From Nephrocerus scutellatus (taxonomy: Eukaryota > Arthropoda > Insecta > Diptera > Pipunculidae), in contig OX352761.1 of NCBI GenBank assembly GCA_947095585.1, positions 90,516,833 through 90,580,832 on the forward strand: a stretch of DNA of 64,000 nt, read 5' to 3'. Under the pieces are notes generated by a model, which was not told the origin of the DNA, did no database searches, and worked only from the letters and a program-made list of their open reading frames with translations. Positions 42,771 through 53,918 of this stretch are shown in pieces. The first letter of the stretch is position 1; every line of letters begins with the position of its first letter. The position numbers and the translations under genes were made by a program.

Positions 42771-44690
42771 AAAGTGTGAGTGCTGGGACTCACGAGATAA
42801 ATTGTGGTCTTTTTAATGTAAAATATTTTTCTGCTTTTAATACAATACAATTTACAGATTTTTTATTTTTTGCTTTTGCTATAAAAAACTTCCTATTACT
42901 TAAGTAATTTCCTTTAAAATCACCATTGTAGTCGATGCTTTTGAACCATCCATGCTTGATGTTTTCATCAATGTACTACACAAATATGTATATATATGAA
43001 ACATGGAAGCTGGTGTAAATAATTGAACTAAAAACCAAAGAAGAAACACATATTAATATGGTGTCAAATTTATTACCGGACACTTCTACCCGCAGAACAT
43101 GCAAAATGCGTTTATTGTTATCATATATTTAATTTACCATATGCCTACGTGATAGGACACAGTTGTGTTCCTTATTTCACTGCACATCAGTTGCTATTTC
43201 AATGTTTTCAAGTCAAATTATCTCATTATCGGGTTAAATATGTGTCGGACCATTGTCACCACATCACATTATGAACTAGAGCGCCAGGTTATAGCTTTGA
43301 TCTGATGGTGACCGGTTCTTGATTTGACTCTGATGGTGATCTTCACAATTGCCCTGTTGTAGTGCTTGCGGTTTCGGTGAAAATGCCTAGAAACACAAAA
43401 AAAATAAAAATTTTATAAGACTGGAGGTTATTGTAATATGTGTGAAATGTATTTAGCACCATGGTAATTTGCAGTTTTGCCTGTTGAAAGACGTTTTTAT
43501 AATCATCACTGACTGTTATTTAAAAGAGTATTATCGAGCCGCATGGCGCTGCACACCTTCAACTACGACTACTAGCAAAACCATTATTAAGTTGGTTGCA
43601 TTGCTAGATGAGCGCACATTATAATTATTAGGAATCAAATTACAATTCTCTGCGCTTGGCTCAGCGGCTGTTGACCACTTAGACCCACATGGACATAAGT
43701 ATATTCTCGTAATCGTAACAAATTTAACGTTTTTTAATAATTGCGAGGTATTATTATTCAGGCAGCCGCGTCAAGCGTCAGCTTTGGTCAGAAGACCTGT
43801 CTCTCCCTATAATTTATACAGTAAATAGCGAGGGAAAACTATTAGTTCTATACATTTGGCATGGAAGTATGTGAATGGTTTGCGCTTCTACGAGTAAGTA
43901 TGTAGTCTAAAGTATTTGCAAATGGGGCTAGCTATAAAGGTGATTGCCCATAAATTGAAGCGAATGAAATTAAAATGATGCTCAATCCACATGAATTAAA
44001 TTCTTACGGTTATATACTCGTGTGTTATGCTGGAACCAAAATAAAAAATGCATAATTTGTATGAAATACTCAACATACAAAGCAAGACGCCAGCAGTTCA
44101 ATTCATAGAAAATCGTCGCCATCATTCCTGAAAGGTAAAACTGCGCAGCGCATAAATCATGTACGTAATAAACAAGGTTGTAGAGCTTGATATTCCACAT
44201 TCGCGTTGTACGGTTAAAGAAAAATCTCTTTACAGTTCGTTCTGTAGATCGACTAAATACTTAAGACCTTAAAGGGTAGATAAAAGGTAGATCGACTTAA
44301 TACTTAAGGCCTTAAAGGTAATATTAAGCATTTGCAGCGCATTGAGTTTTGTCGTTTTGTGGTTGAATTGGTGCTGGTTGAGAAAGATTTATGCATATTG
44401 CTTAGCGATGAAATACCAGACAATGACAATGACAAGTAGGAAACATACCCGTGTGGTGTTAAGAATTTGAGTTGTGTTGAAATTTTGACCTGAGTATTTC
44501 AGCACATGGGTTGATAGATTGAAGTTCAGTTAAGTAGGTATGTAATAGTATATTACAAAACGAGCGAAGAAAGTGGAGTTTATCGTGCGAGTTAGAAGCT
44601 AGAAACACGAGGCGGAAGCCGAGTGCTGCAATTTAACAAGCACGATGAGCACTTTTCTGCGAGTAATGTACGCTATTTTCCACACGACCA
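42771..44690. other. Two kilobases without recognisable features
   Basis: AT-rich. Short ORFs on both strands lack domain, codon or splice support. At 44240-44320 a 35-bp segment (GATCGACTAAATACTTAAG) occurs twice. Confidence 0.4.
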
Positions 44691-44696
44691 AACCGG

Positions 44697-44885
44697 TTTT
44701 TCTGCTAAACCGGTTATGCGCAATGCAAAATTACTCTGATAATGTGTGTTCCCTGTGACTGCAGTAAATAACAAAAGTATTTTATATGAAAAAGTAACTA
44801 GAGTGTGTAAAGGCTACTTTCGAAGCTAGTTTATAGTGGATGAAACATTTCATTTTCGTCTATAGGCGTGTGAAAAATTCATTTC
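44697..44885 (+). repeat. Dispersed repeat, pair with 40058-40245
   Basis: TTCTGCTAAACCGGTTATGC, GTGACTGCAGTAAATAAC, CTACTTTCGAAGCTAG and ATAGGCGTGTGAAAAA are shared with the insertion at 39910-40708. Suggests a mobile unit larger than 190 bp; no termini found here. Confidence 0.6.
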
Positions 44886-45249
44886 GTTATAATGTGAATA
44901 AGAATTTTTGAGAATTTGAACATCACTTATACAATCTTATTTGTTTACATTTATAGCTTGCAAATTATTTTGCAACAAATTAAAGTTCCTAATATATAGA
45001 TACTTAGATTAGGATAATTGCACATCTAGTTTGTAAGCACAGATTATATTTTGCTTTAATAGTTTAATGATAATGAGATAGCTTAGGATAGTGTGACTTC
45101 CAATTTTGATATACAGCCAGTTATTTGGCCTAAATTTAATTTAATATATGTAGTTTATTTACATTACATTACATTATTTATACAGTCTTGTTTAGTTTTT
45201 ATTTGTAACACTTAGATCTACATATGAGATTAAGAACTTAAGTCCAAAT

Positions 45250-46210
45250 AATTTTCACAATCAACTTGGTTTGGAACCAATTTTTCCCATCGAGTGCGAG
45301 AGAAACAGGTTGTCCCCCTCGGAGAAGGAAGTCCGGATCGGAGCCCCCACAGAGGATACTGACAGATAGTACCGGTCATTCATTGAATAGTAAGTGTTTT
45401 CAGAAAAAATGTCTTTGAGGATAGGGTTGTCATGATCCTGTAAAGCAGCGATTCTTTTTTTTGAGTAAAATTAGGTAGTTGAGCAGGGGGATGATTCCAG
45501 AATCCTCATGTAACGTTTTATTGCTGTACCATTTCCCTGTTGGTCTCCTTTTTTTAGAAATAAAATTATCCTCTCAAATCTTTGCATTTCTTGTGCAACA
45601 TTGGGTGTAATGTAAAACCAAAGAAGGAAACCATACGAAATTAAAGGCCGAATTAAATTTTTGTACATCAAAAGTTTGTCTTGTTTTCTGTTGCGGAGGG
45701 CTTATCTCGCGTGGGGATTCACTTTAAAACGTTCATGGAGACTGATTCCCATGTATCTGATATATTGCCTGAGAGGGATGGTGTTTCCTTCAATTACGAG
45801 TTTTAGATAACGGCTTTCTCGTACCGCAATATGGTGACCCTTACCGGAGGCATTTTTAAAACTATCTCTAATAGTATAGTATAACCTCATTTATGTGGTT
45901 TTTAACGTCATTGAGGGCCTAATGGGGCCTTTCATGGGCGCTAATAAGGATTGTGTCGTCAGCGTAAAGAATTATTTCGGGGTAGTTAATTCTGACAGGG
46001 AAGTCGTATAGGTAAATGTTAAAGCGAAACGGGCCTAGGATGGAGCCCTGTGGGACACCAGTCAAGCTTGGGACACAGCCTGAGTTAGTTTTTTCAAAAG
46101 ATACTTGTGTACTGCGAAAGAAGGTCGGTTCTTCTCACAAATTAATGTGTTCTTAGATTTCCGTATTGATAATCTTTGAAAGTTTAGCCTGTTCTCGATA
46201 AATCGCGACA
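45250..46210 (-). pseudogene. Non-LTR reverse transcriptase fragment (jockey/I-type)
   Basis: Reading leftward: VPQGSILGPFRFNIYLYDFP with EIILYADDTILISAHER (45940-46085), then IPLRQYIRYMGISLHERFKV (45710-45790), then NLIRPLISYGFLLWF and EMQRFERIIL (45560-45665). These are RT motifs with catalytic YADD, the post-RT strand and the C-terminal thumb. Frameshifts separate the blocks; no endonuclease or tail is visible. The low-copy look and motif order fit jockey-like elements, but not the jockey element at 61 kb. Confidence 0.75.
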
Positions 46211-46782
46211 TCATGTAATTGAGTCCTATATATTTACGTCTTGAACAGGCATAACCACGATCTAAACTAATTTATGTGTAAATATATTACTATGGAAACG
46301 CCTGTTACTAATTTAGTAAAAATTAATTGGTATTTGCTCCACAAACAAAAAAAAAACCAAAGTAATCCATTCAATAAACATAAATCGAATGGAAATATAT
46401 ATAAACATCAATTTTCACTATAAATTAAGGCTAACCTTTTAAAACACGATAAATTTAAATTTTTGATTTGATTCATGCAGCAGTCGCAAATGGACAATAG
46501 TCGTGTCGTAAACCTCAAAAAGCAAGCAGGTAAACTTTGTTAGAGAAAATTAGAATTTCATTTTGAATATTAACTTATGAACTTACATTAAATACAGGAT
46601 ATGCTGCCTGCTCTAGAAGAGCATTTTCCATTTCCCAAGTGGTTTGAAGGAGGTTTGGGGGTTAATTGGTACCATATAAAAGGTAATAAAAATACCTTCC
46701 ATTTAAAAAAAATGAGGCCAATCGAGCGACCTTCGGCAGTGGTAGAGTCAAAAAACTGACTTTTATATCTTTATATAAAAGG
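46211..46782. other. No feature recognised
   Basis: AT-rich unique-looking DNA. Confidence 0.35.
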
Positions 46783-47895
46783 TAAAAAAAAACAACCCAT
46801 AAAAGTTAAAATTTTTTATGTAAATTCTCTAATAGGAGAAAAAAATTTAACCGGGTTAATTTGGAACAAAATAATATTAGAGCCCGCTTCACTTAAAATT
46901 TTTTTCAAAAATTGTTCTCACCGGAGATCGGAGATACACTTGTGTAAAAAAATTTGTATGGGAAAAATTCAAATCAAAAACTCAAAAATGTTTACAAAAA
47001 TATCGGTCTAACGGAGATACAGATATACTTAAAATTTAAAGTAAGTCGGGATAATTTTTAAAAAAAATTTATAGCACCGCCCCCGAGCACTAGGGCCAAA
47101 AATTTTACAAAAACTTTTATCCATTGGGATAAACATATGTTTAAACCCCTTCCTCCCCACCCCTCGGGCCCCAGGGCAAATTTACTCAAAAAATGCCCAA
47201 AAAGTTTTGTCCATCAGAGATACATATGTGTATAAAATTTTACCAACATCGGGTTAATTTTTATTTTAAATTTGTTTGAGGCCCACGACCCCAGGGCCCG
47301 CCGTCTGTAAAAATTTTACAATAAGTGTTGTCCATCAGAGATACACACGTGTACAAAATATGAAGAAAGTCGGGTTAATTGTTTTAAAAAAATGTTATGG
47401 TGCCACACCATAAATACCACAATTGTTGTCCATCGGAGGTACACCCGTGTGTAAAATTTGAAGAAAGTCGGGTTCAATTTTTTTAAAAAATTTGTTGGGG
47501 CCCCATGACCCGGGGTATCCAAAATTTTTTCAAAAAGTGTTGTCCATCGGAGATACATACTTCTGTAAAATTTTAAGAAAATCGTGTTAATTTATTTAAA
47601 AAAAAATTTGTGGCCCCATGACCGGGGTCTCCAAATTTTTAAAAAAAGTGTTGTCCATCTGAGATACATATGTGTATAAAATTTAAAGAAAATCGGGTTA
47701 ATTTTTAAAAATTTTAATATTTTAATAGAAAGTCTTGTCTCCGGAAATACACATGTGTGCAAAATTTCAATAAAATCGGGCTTTGGAAAGTGGTTTGATC
47801 GCAAGATTCCACGACAAACAGACCGACCGACCGACAGACAGACGTGCCAGGGGCAAACGAATTTAAAAATTAAAATTTTTCTTGTAAATTCTCTG
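46783..47895 (-). mobile_element. Long Helitron-like array, minus orientation
   Basis: Starts with the 3' end (AAAAAACAACCCATAAAAG, 46790) and runs through about eight ~120-bp units with CATCGGAGATACA-type segments to the 5' region (TGTCTGTCGGTCGGTCGG complement at about 47815-47840). A second, separate 3' end follows at 47865-47895 (ATTTTTCTTGTAAATTCTC). The canonical TATATTAACTTCGCG 5' end is lost. It is the longest unit array in the window. Confidence 0.72.
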
Positions 47896-48017
47896 ATCGG
47901 AGATTCAATTTTGTGGTGAAAACATAGCAGTCACAGCGTACGGTTGATGTGACGTACACACAACGACGTACGAAGTACCACTAAAATTCTTTCTTTTGAG
48001 TGGAGTTAAGCTGTAAA

Positions 48018-48300
48018 GCAATGTGAGTCAAAACCTTCTCTATAGAAAGCCCAACAGTACGCATATTAATGCTGTAAGCCAATCCCAAATGCGTCTGTGT
48101 TTGTGGAATGTGAATACAGTGTACAAAAAATAAGTAGTCGCAATGAGCGAGAAACGTAAGATGGTGTAGTGGGACAAATTTTATATGGATTTTGCTTTTT
48201 AGTTGATTACTAATACATAAACGTTTGGGATATTTCTAAGCATGTTTCTGTGTATGATCGGAACAGTTGGGCTTTCTATAGAGAAGGTTTTGACCATCAT
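48018..48300. repeat. LTR-like segments in inverted arrangement
   Basis: 48018-48200 matches 37845-38060 (probable LTR of the gypsy subfamily) in the same orientation. Its first 29 bp, from GTCAAAACCTTCTCTATAG at 48030, recur inverted at 48266-48294 (CTATAGAGAAGGTTTTGAC), forming a hairpin-capable pair with a ~210-bp loop. Confidence 0.6.
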
Positions 48301-48711
48301 CAACCTCAGAGCGCAGTGGTGTTGGTGAAAAAGCATTTCATATCCAGTGACAAGTATGAGATTCCACAAATTAAACCGTTTTGATGAATGACACGTTTTG
48401 GACCAGTGTAACATACATTTGTGCTTTTCGAAAGCAAAAAACTGTTTCAGAATATATCACCTAGTGCTAGGCGAACGATTAATTGACTATTAGTAATTAT
48501 CTATTTAGGTCAATGTTTGAGAGCGTTTATTTGAATAAAATTATTTTTTGTACTTGAATTATACAGAGCAAGCAGGTAAAATTATTTTACCAAGCAAGGC
48601 AGGTAAAATATTTTTGACAAACGGACTTCAGATTCGTATTTTTCAGCCTTTAATCATCCTAGAACCAAAATTCTCATAACAAAATACTTCGTATTTCGAT
48701 TTAAGTGGTTA

Positions 48712-48960
48712 AAGACCGCAGTGGCACGAGATTGCAGCAGCAAGTCCTACAATACCAATTTACTGGGCTCAATGGAACTCATTGAAAATTGAAGATGGTC
48801 TGCTTGTAAGATGTAAAATGAAAGTTGTCCGCATCTACATATGTACAAGGTACAACGGCAGGAGTAGTGCTGAATCTGTTCCGGACAACAGAATTAAGGC
48901 GGGGTAATGTTACGAAAATATATTTTAGTACAGTTAATACCGCCATCTATAGAGAATTTA
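48712..48960 (+). mobile_element. Gypsy A subfamily, deleted copy 4 with LTR start
   Basis: 48712-48808 matches the tether before integrase (CAGTGGCACGAGATTGC, GAAGATGGTCTGCTTG). It then jumps to the last codons of pol (AGATGTAAAATGAAAGTTGT), the polypurine tract AAGGCGGGGTAA and an LTR start TGTTACGAAAATATATTTTA at 48908. The whole integrase is deleted. LTR similarity fades after about 50 bp. Confidence 0.72.
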
Positions 48961-49019
48961 GAGTTAATTAAAATATTGCACAAGGGAAATTTTTTATAAA
49001 TCGTCCTAGTATGTTCTTG

Positions 49020-49640
49020 TATTTATATACATGTGTATCTCTGATGTACAACACTTTTTGTAAAAATTTTGGAGACTCCGTGCCCCGGGTTCGTGGGGAC
49101 CCATAAAATTTTTTTAAAAAAATTAACCCGATTTTCTTCAAATTTTATATACGCGTGTATCTCCGATAGACAACACTTTTTGTTAAAATGTTGGAGACCC
49201 CGGCCGTGGGACCCCGGGTTCGTGGGACCCCATACATTTTTTTTAAAAAAGTTAACTCGATTTTCTTCAACATCCGATAGATCTCTGATAGACAACACTT
49301 TTTGTAAAAGTTTTGGAGACCCCGGGCCCCAGGGTCATTGGGCCCCAAAAATTTTTTTAAAAAAATTAACCAGATTTTTTTTAAATTTTATATATGTGTG
49401 TATCTCCGATGGACAACACTTTTTGCAAAGTTTTTGGAGTGAACGGGCCCTGAGGCCCAAGGGGTGCCCATATAATTTCTTTAAAAATTAGCTCGATTTT
49501 CTTCCAATTTTAAGCACATGTGTGTATCACTGATGGACAAAACTTTTTGTAAATTTGTTGGAGTGATTGGGCCATGAGACCCGTGTGGTGTCCATGTAAA
49601 TTTTTTAAAAATTAGCCCGATTTTCTTCAAATTTTAACAA
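49020..49640 (+). repeat. Helitron-like array, plus orientation
   Basis: About five units (ATACATGTGTATCTCTGATG, ACGCGTGTATCTCCGATAG etc.) with GC patches. Neither terminus is present. The right edge is cut by the CR1-like fragment. Confidence 0.72.
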
Positions 49641-50418
49641 TGCTGGCTCCTGTCGTCCAAGCGAATCCCAAATCCCATGCCATTATCCATGAATGGCACT
49701 TGCATCGTGGAAACTGAAAATCTCGCAATTCTCGGTATGTGCGTCAACGACAAGCTTCGTTGGAATGACCACATATTTACCGTCGCCAAAAATGCTGCGA
49801 AATGTTTAGGTTTTCTAACCCGGTGCAAGAAATTTTTCACTCCCTCTGACCTGGCTACTATCTACAAGGCCTTTATTCGCCCTAAACTTGAGTACAATTG
49901 TCATATCCGGTCTGGTGCGCCTAAAACCACCTTGCATCAACTAGATAGAATACAAAACCGTGCAATAAAACTTATTGGTGACGAAAATATTGCGAAATCA
50001 ATTGATTCGCTTGAACACCGCAGGAACGTCTCCTGCTTGTCACTGTTTTATCGCTTCTTCCACCAGCGGTGCTCAAGAGAAATAGCCAGGTGCATGCCAC
50101 CTCTCCTTGTATTCAACCGCAATACTCGTGGCGCTCTCAATGCACATCAGTTTACCCTTAAGCCCATCTTGGCACATACAGTTAAATTCAGGGATTCGTT
50201 CTTCAGCCGTACAACACGTATGTGGAATGCTATGCCAAGCTCTGTCTTTCCACATCACTATGATCCACAGACATTCAAGACACAAGCTCATAGACATCTT
50301 CTCTCTTCTTCTCCTTTTCACTAACGCCCACGCTGTGCCAAGCATATTGCCGAACATAATAAGGGTGCGAACCCCTTTTTGCGTCCGCAAATTATAAAAA
50401 AAAATAAAAAAAAAATTA
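49641..50418 (+). mobile_element. CR1-like non-LTR element, 3' end with poly(A)
   Basis: 5'-truncated copy: the RT C-terminus, a 3' UTR (CCCACGCTGTGCCAAGC, AATAAGGGTGCGAACCCC) and an A-rich tail (50394-50418). Inserted into the Helitron-like array. 5' truncation and tail are the mark of target-primed insertion. The same 3' end occurs at 25264. Confidence 0.82.
49642..50324 (+). CDS. CR1/jockey-group RT C-terminal domain, partial
   Basis: About 225 open codons to TAA at 50322-50324, with no start of its own: the frame is open into the truncation point, and the first ATG is incidental. Blocks: LAILGMCVNDKLRWNDHIF, AKCLGFLTRCKKFFTPSDL, YKAFIRPKLEYNCHIRSGAP, LDRIQNRAIKLIG, LEHRRNVSCLSLFYRFFH and FFSRTTRMWNAMPSSVF. 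This is the thumb and post-RT region of CR1/jockey-group ORF2 proteins. No internal stop, so the copy is younger than the neighbouring relics. Confidence 0.82.
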
Positions 50419-50599
50419 AGCTGCAAAATTAATCACATAGTTCGAATATAATCGGGAAGAGAACAGAATATTCGAGACGTTGTTCATTAGACACGAAACG
50501 TACTTGCGAGTTGAACTAACGACAGAAATGAAGATCTAGCTTGTGCTCAGCAAGTTTCACAAGAAAACTATCAAACCTTTGCTGATCACGTAATACCGA

Positions 50600-50890
50600 A
50601 AAAGCCTATGCATAACTTGAAGTTCTCACCGATCCTCAGCAAATTGAAGTGTTCAAAAAACGTACGCTTCAGGATCTGGTTAACGAAGCAGATAGAATCG
50701 TTCGCCTGAAGCGCGACAAAATCAAAGTCGTCGAAGAGTTCGAAGTTCGAAAACCAACCCTCCAGAGTATCTCAAAACCAGCAGGCAGCGCATATGGAGA
50801 TGAAGTTCCGCTGCTTGGAAGTTTTCCATGTGTCATCAAGTTGAATGGAGCTGAAGAGTACGCTGAGTGCTATGTTGTTGTTGTATATAG
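50600..50890 (+). pseudogene. Gag-protease remnant of a second gypsy-type element
   Basis: TLQDLVNEADRIVRLKRDK resembles the end of a capsid domain in some Ty3/gypsy gags, and AYGDEVPLLGSFPCVIKLNG with EEYAECYVVV resembles the second half of a pol protease. The zinc knuckle and DTG site that should lie between are missing. Ends at a Helitron-like element at about 50915. Assignment rests on motif resemblance only. Confidence 0.45.
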
Positions 50891-50918
50891 TTGTAAATTG
50901 AGTCTTCCTTTATTAAAT

Positions 50919-51331
50919 TCTCTATATTAACTTCGCGGGCCATTGGCTGGCTGGCTGGTGGGCAGAATCTTGTGATCAATATTTTATACACTTCATAACG
51001 CCCGATTTTATTGAAATCTGGCACATATGTATATTTCCGGTGACAATACTTTCTATTAAAATTTGAGTGTGATCGAGCCGCGGGATCAGGGGGCTTCCAT
51101 ACAAAAAAAAAATTTCCCGGCATCAGATCATTACATACTATAATGATATGTGCGTTGTGCGCTGTGCCCTGTGGGCAGCGCTGCTTGCTTTACGATTGGG
51201 GTTGTTTTGTTGTTGGGTTGCAGTGCTTCGTATGTGTTTTTATATTTCAGCATTTATATTGAAAGTCAATATACTTTTGGTTATTACAGAATTTACATGA
51301 AAAATTTTAATTTTTATGGGCTGTTTTTTTT
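50919..51331 (+). mobile_element. Compact complete Helitron-like element
   Basis: A full copy in 413 bp, useful as reference: 5' TCTCTATATTAACTTCGCGG, (GGCT)n, GTGATCAATATTTTATACAC, a single unit, the GCATCAGATC module, the perfect palindrome GCAGCGCTGC (51176-51185), and the 3' end ACAGAATTTACATG ... ATGGGCTGTTTTTTTT. AAATTCTCTA near the 5' end and (T)AGAATTTA near the 3' end are inverted subterminal repeats. Confidence 0.72.
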
Positions 51332-51846
51332 ATGCATAAATTGTAACGGAGTCGAATAAAGAAGAAATGAAACTTTTTGGATGATGAGAGTCAGTCGAAA
51401 GTTGAAATCGAGAGAATAAAGTATACATTGTATAACCGGAGTTGTCGTTTTAATTTTACCAAGAAATACATATTAAATGGCGACGAGGAAAATCAATTAA
51501 AGAAAAAAAAAAGAAATTTTACAAAGTTTCCTAATCTGCTTGTAAAAATTACATTTGTGGATTTGCATGCAATTTAAAGTGGCTGCGTAAACAACGCAGT
51601 TGATTTTTTACTGCATTTTTATCCGATATACGCTGCGCTGCTTTGGCTGCAAAACTGCATTTTTACCAACATGCAGCATTAACTGCGCAGCGGCTGAATT
51701 CTTGACCGCAGCCATACTGTTGTGCGCAACTTTACTATTGTGAAATCGGTAGCGATTGTTAACAGTAAATTGTCCGGTTTCCAAGAAAGTGTCTTTAAAG
51801 TTAAAGCCGCAAGATATAAAAGAAAATTATAAAATATAACAACGAC
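51332..51846 (+). other. Possible LTR end and primer site of a third gypsy-type element
   Basis: TGGCGACGAGGAAAATC at 51478 has the form of a retrotransposon primer site and lies 0.37 kb before a gag relic, after AATAAAG-containing sequence that could be LTR. The leader 51490-51846 (TGCAGCATTAACTGCGCAGC etc.) is non-coding. Suggestive only. Confidence 0.35.
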
Positions 51847-52612
51847 ATGTTGGAAAATTTTGAATCATACGTCCTCGGTGACAATTTCGATGAGTTTGAA
51901 CGTATGCATCAATTTTTTGTGTGAAATGATATCGCCAACGAAAAGAAAGTGGCATTCGTCTTGACCTTTATAGGCTCAGAAGCATACTCAATTTTAAAAA
52001 ACTACTAATACGTGAAGATCCCACAAAAAAAAACTTATTCTGATTTAGTAGCTATACTTAAAAAACATTTTACGCCCGAACTCAATGAAATACATCAAAG
52101 GTACAGATTTCATAGGGAGCATCAGAAGCCCTGTCAAACAATATATAGTCCAGTTAAAATCTTTAGCACAGACATGCAATTTTCAAAATTTTTTAATGAA
52201 TCCCTTCGTGATGGATTTTTTTGTGGCTTACGTGATTAATACGTGTTTGGTATTAAGGTGGCAGTTATTGAAACAAAAAAAGTTAACGTTTGAAGGGGCC
52301 CTGAAAATAATTTCTTTGAGTTGGGAATTAGCAGAAAAGGAAAAACCAAATAATAATATTGCAGTTGTAGAATATGGCGCCGTCAACCAAGGTGGTAACA
52401 GAATCAAACTTAAATCAGAGAGTCCTTCAAGGCCAAACCAGAGTCCGAGTAGTTATTCGAACAGATATTTTAGGTGTGGCTGCTATCATAATCCAGCACC
52501 ATATCCAGCTGTAATGTGGGAGTGTTTTACTTGCGACCGTAGATGTCATACATCACGCATGTGTCGGTCAAATCAACCAAGCACATCTCACAGACATCGA
52601 AGTCGATGATTT
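51847..52612 (+). pseudogene. Gypsy-type gag remnant (MAG-like)
   Basis: Begins MLENFESYVLGDNFDEFERM, with stops at about 51922 and 52006, then KTYSDLVAILKKHFTPELNE with QRYRFHREHQKP, and after a frameshift LKSLAQTCNFQNFL, LKQKKLTFEGALKIISLSWE and a two-part zinc region ending WECFTCDRRCHTSRMC (the His expected after CX2CX4 is Cys-shifted). Capsid order and knuckle resemble gags of the MAG-type Ty3/gypsy group. No pol follows: a SINE head and Helitron-like DNA come next. Confidence 0.7.
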
Positions 52613-52637
52613 GGAGCACCTTAATATTGAATAATTT

Positions 52638-52713
52638 GTGGGCGCCGTGGCTCAGTGGATAGGAGCATGGACTGCTGAGCAGGCGGTTCATGGTTCGAAT
52701 CCCAGTAACACCA
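52638..52713 (+). mobile_element. SINE head fragment, copy 3
   Basis: Only the tRNA-related part: A box TGGCTCAGTGG (52648-52658) and B box GGTTCGAATCC (52692-52702), ending CCCAGTAACACCA. It stops exactly at the CCA-like end and is followed by a Helitron-like 3' end (TTTAATTTTTAAGGGTTG), so body and tail are missing. Confidence 0.75.
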
Positions 52714-53918
52714 ATTTAATTTTTAAGGGTTGTTTTTTTTAATTCTCTGTTTGTGTGTCGTGGAATCTTGCGATCAATTTTTAACCCACTTCCCAAGGCC
52801 CGATTTTATTGAAATTTTGCACACATGTATATTTCCGGTGACAATACTTTCTATTAATTTGAGGCCCCTCGGACCTCGGGGTCGGGGGGCTCCAATACAA
52901 ATATTTTACGAAATTTACCCGATTTTTTTTTTAAATTTTATACAAATGTGTATCTACGATGGAAAACACTTTTTGTAAAAATTTTGGAGAGATCGGGCCA
53001 CTGGGTCGGAGGGGCACCCATACAAATTTTATGAAAAAAGTTCCCAATTTTCTTCAAATTTTATACGCATGTGTATTGTGTATTTCCGATGGACAAAACT
53101 TCTTGAAAATTTTTGAAGCGATCGGGCCCCGGGGTCGGGGTGCTCCCATACAATTTTTTTTTTAATTATCAATTTTTAACGCACTTCCTAAAGCCCGATT
53201 TTCCTGAAATTTTGTACACATGTGTATTTCCGGGGACAATACTTTCTATTAAAATTTGAGGCCCCTCGGACCTCGGGGTCGGGGGGCTCCAATACAAATA
53301 TTTTACGAAATTTACCCGATTTTTTTTTTAAATTTTATACAAATGTGTATCTACGATGGAAAACACTTTTTGTAAAATTTTTGAAGCGATCGGGCCCCGG
53401 GGTCGGGGTGCTCCCATACAATTTTTTTTTTTTAATTATCAATTTTTAACGCACTTCCTAAAGCCCGATTTTCCTGAAATTTTGTACACATGTGTATTTC
53501 CGGCGACAATACTTTCTTTTAAAATTTGGAAGTGATCGGGCCCTGGGTTCGTGGGGCTCCCATACAAATTTAAAATAAAAATTACCCGATTTTTGTTTTT
53601 CATTTTAAAATTTTACACACATGTGTATACCCAATAAACAATTCTTCTTTCTAAAATTTGGTAGTGATCGGGCCCCAGGTTCGGCCTGTCCATCGACCGT
53701 CGCACTTCAACGACTGTGTGCTGCGCAGTCGGCTTCGCTGCTTGGTTTGGTGGATTTTGATTGCAAAATCTATTCTGCCTGTTCATGGCAGCACTACGAG
53801 TTTGCGTCGCCTTATTTTTAACTCGGCACTTACACGGTTATTAATAATGTCATTATTTCTAATAATGAACGAAAACAGAAAATTTCGGTTTCACATAATT
53901 TCTCAAGCATCAATATAC
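52714..53918 (+). mobile_element. Helitron-like element, left part of a copy split by gypsy
   Basis: After a residual 3' end (52714-52740) a new 5' end AATTCTCTGTTTGTGTGTCG starts. It has no (GGCT)n, then six or seven units with strong GC patches (one ~290-bp segment, 52830-53160, is repeated nearly exactly at 53250-53470), then the GTGTGCTGCGCAGTCGGCTT module and sequence matching 32990-33240 in reverse. Continues at 59570. Confidence 0.75.

Noticed and set aside
43982..44200. 72-codon - strand ORF with hydrophobic stretches
   Set aside because: AT-rich, no domain, no splice or start context, no neighbour supporting it.
46783..47895. CRISPR-like array of spaced repeats
   Set aside because: Units are ~120 bp, diverged, without short identical repeats and unique spacers, in a eukaryotic transposon context.
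49023..49491. ORFs of 90-140 codons inside Helitron-like arrays (also 47316-47804, 52730-53449)
   Set aside because: They are periodic read-throughs of the 120-bp unit; the same pseudo-peptide recurs on both strands and at many arrays.
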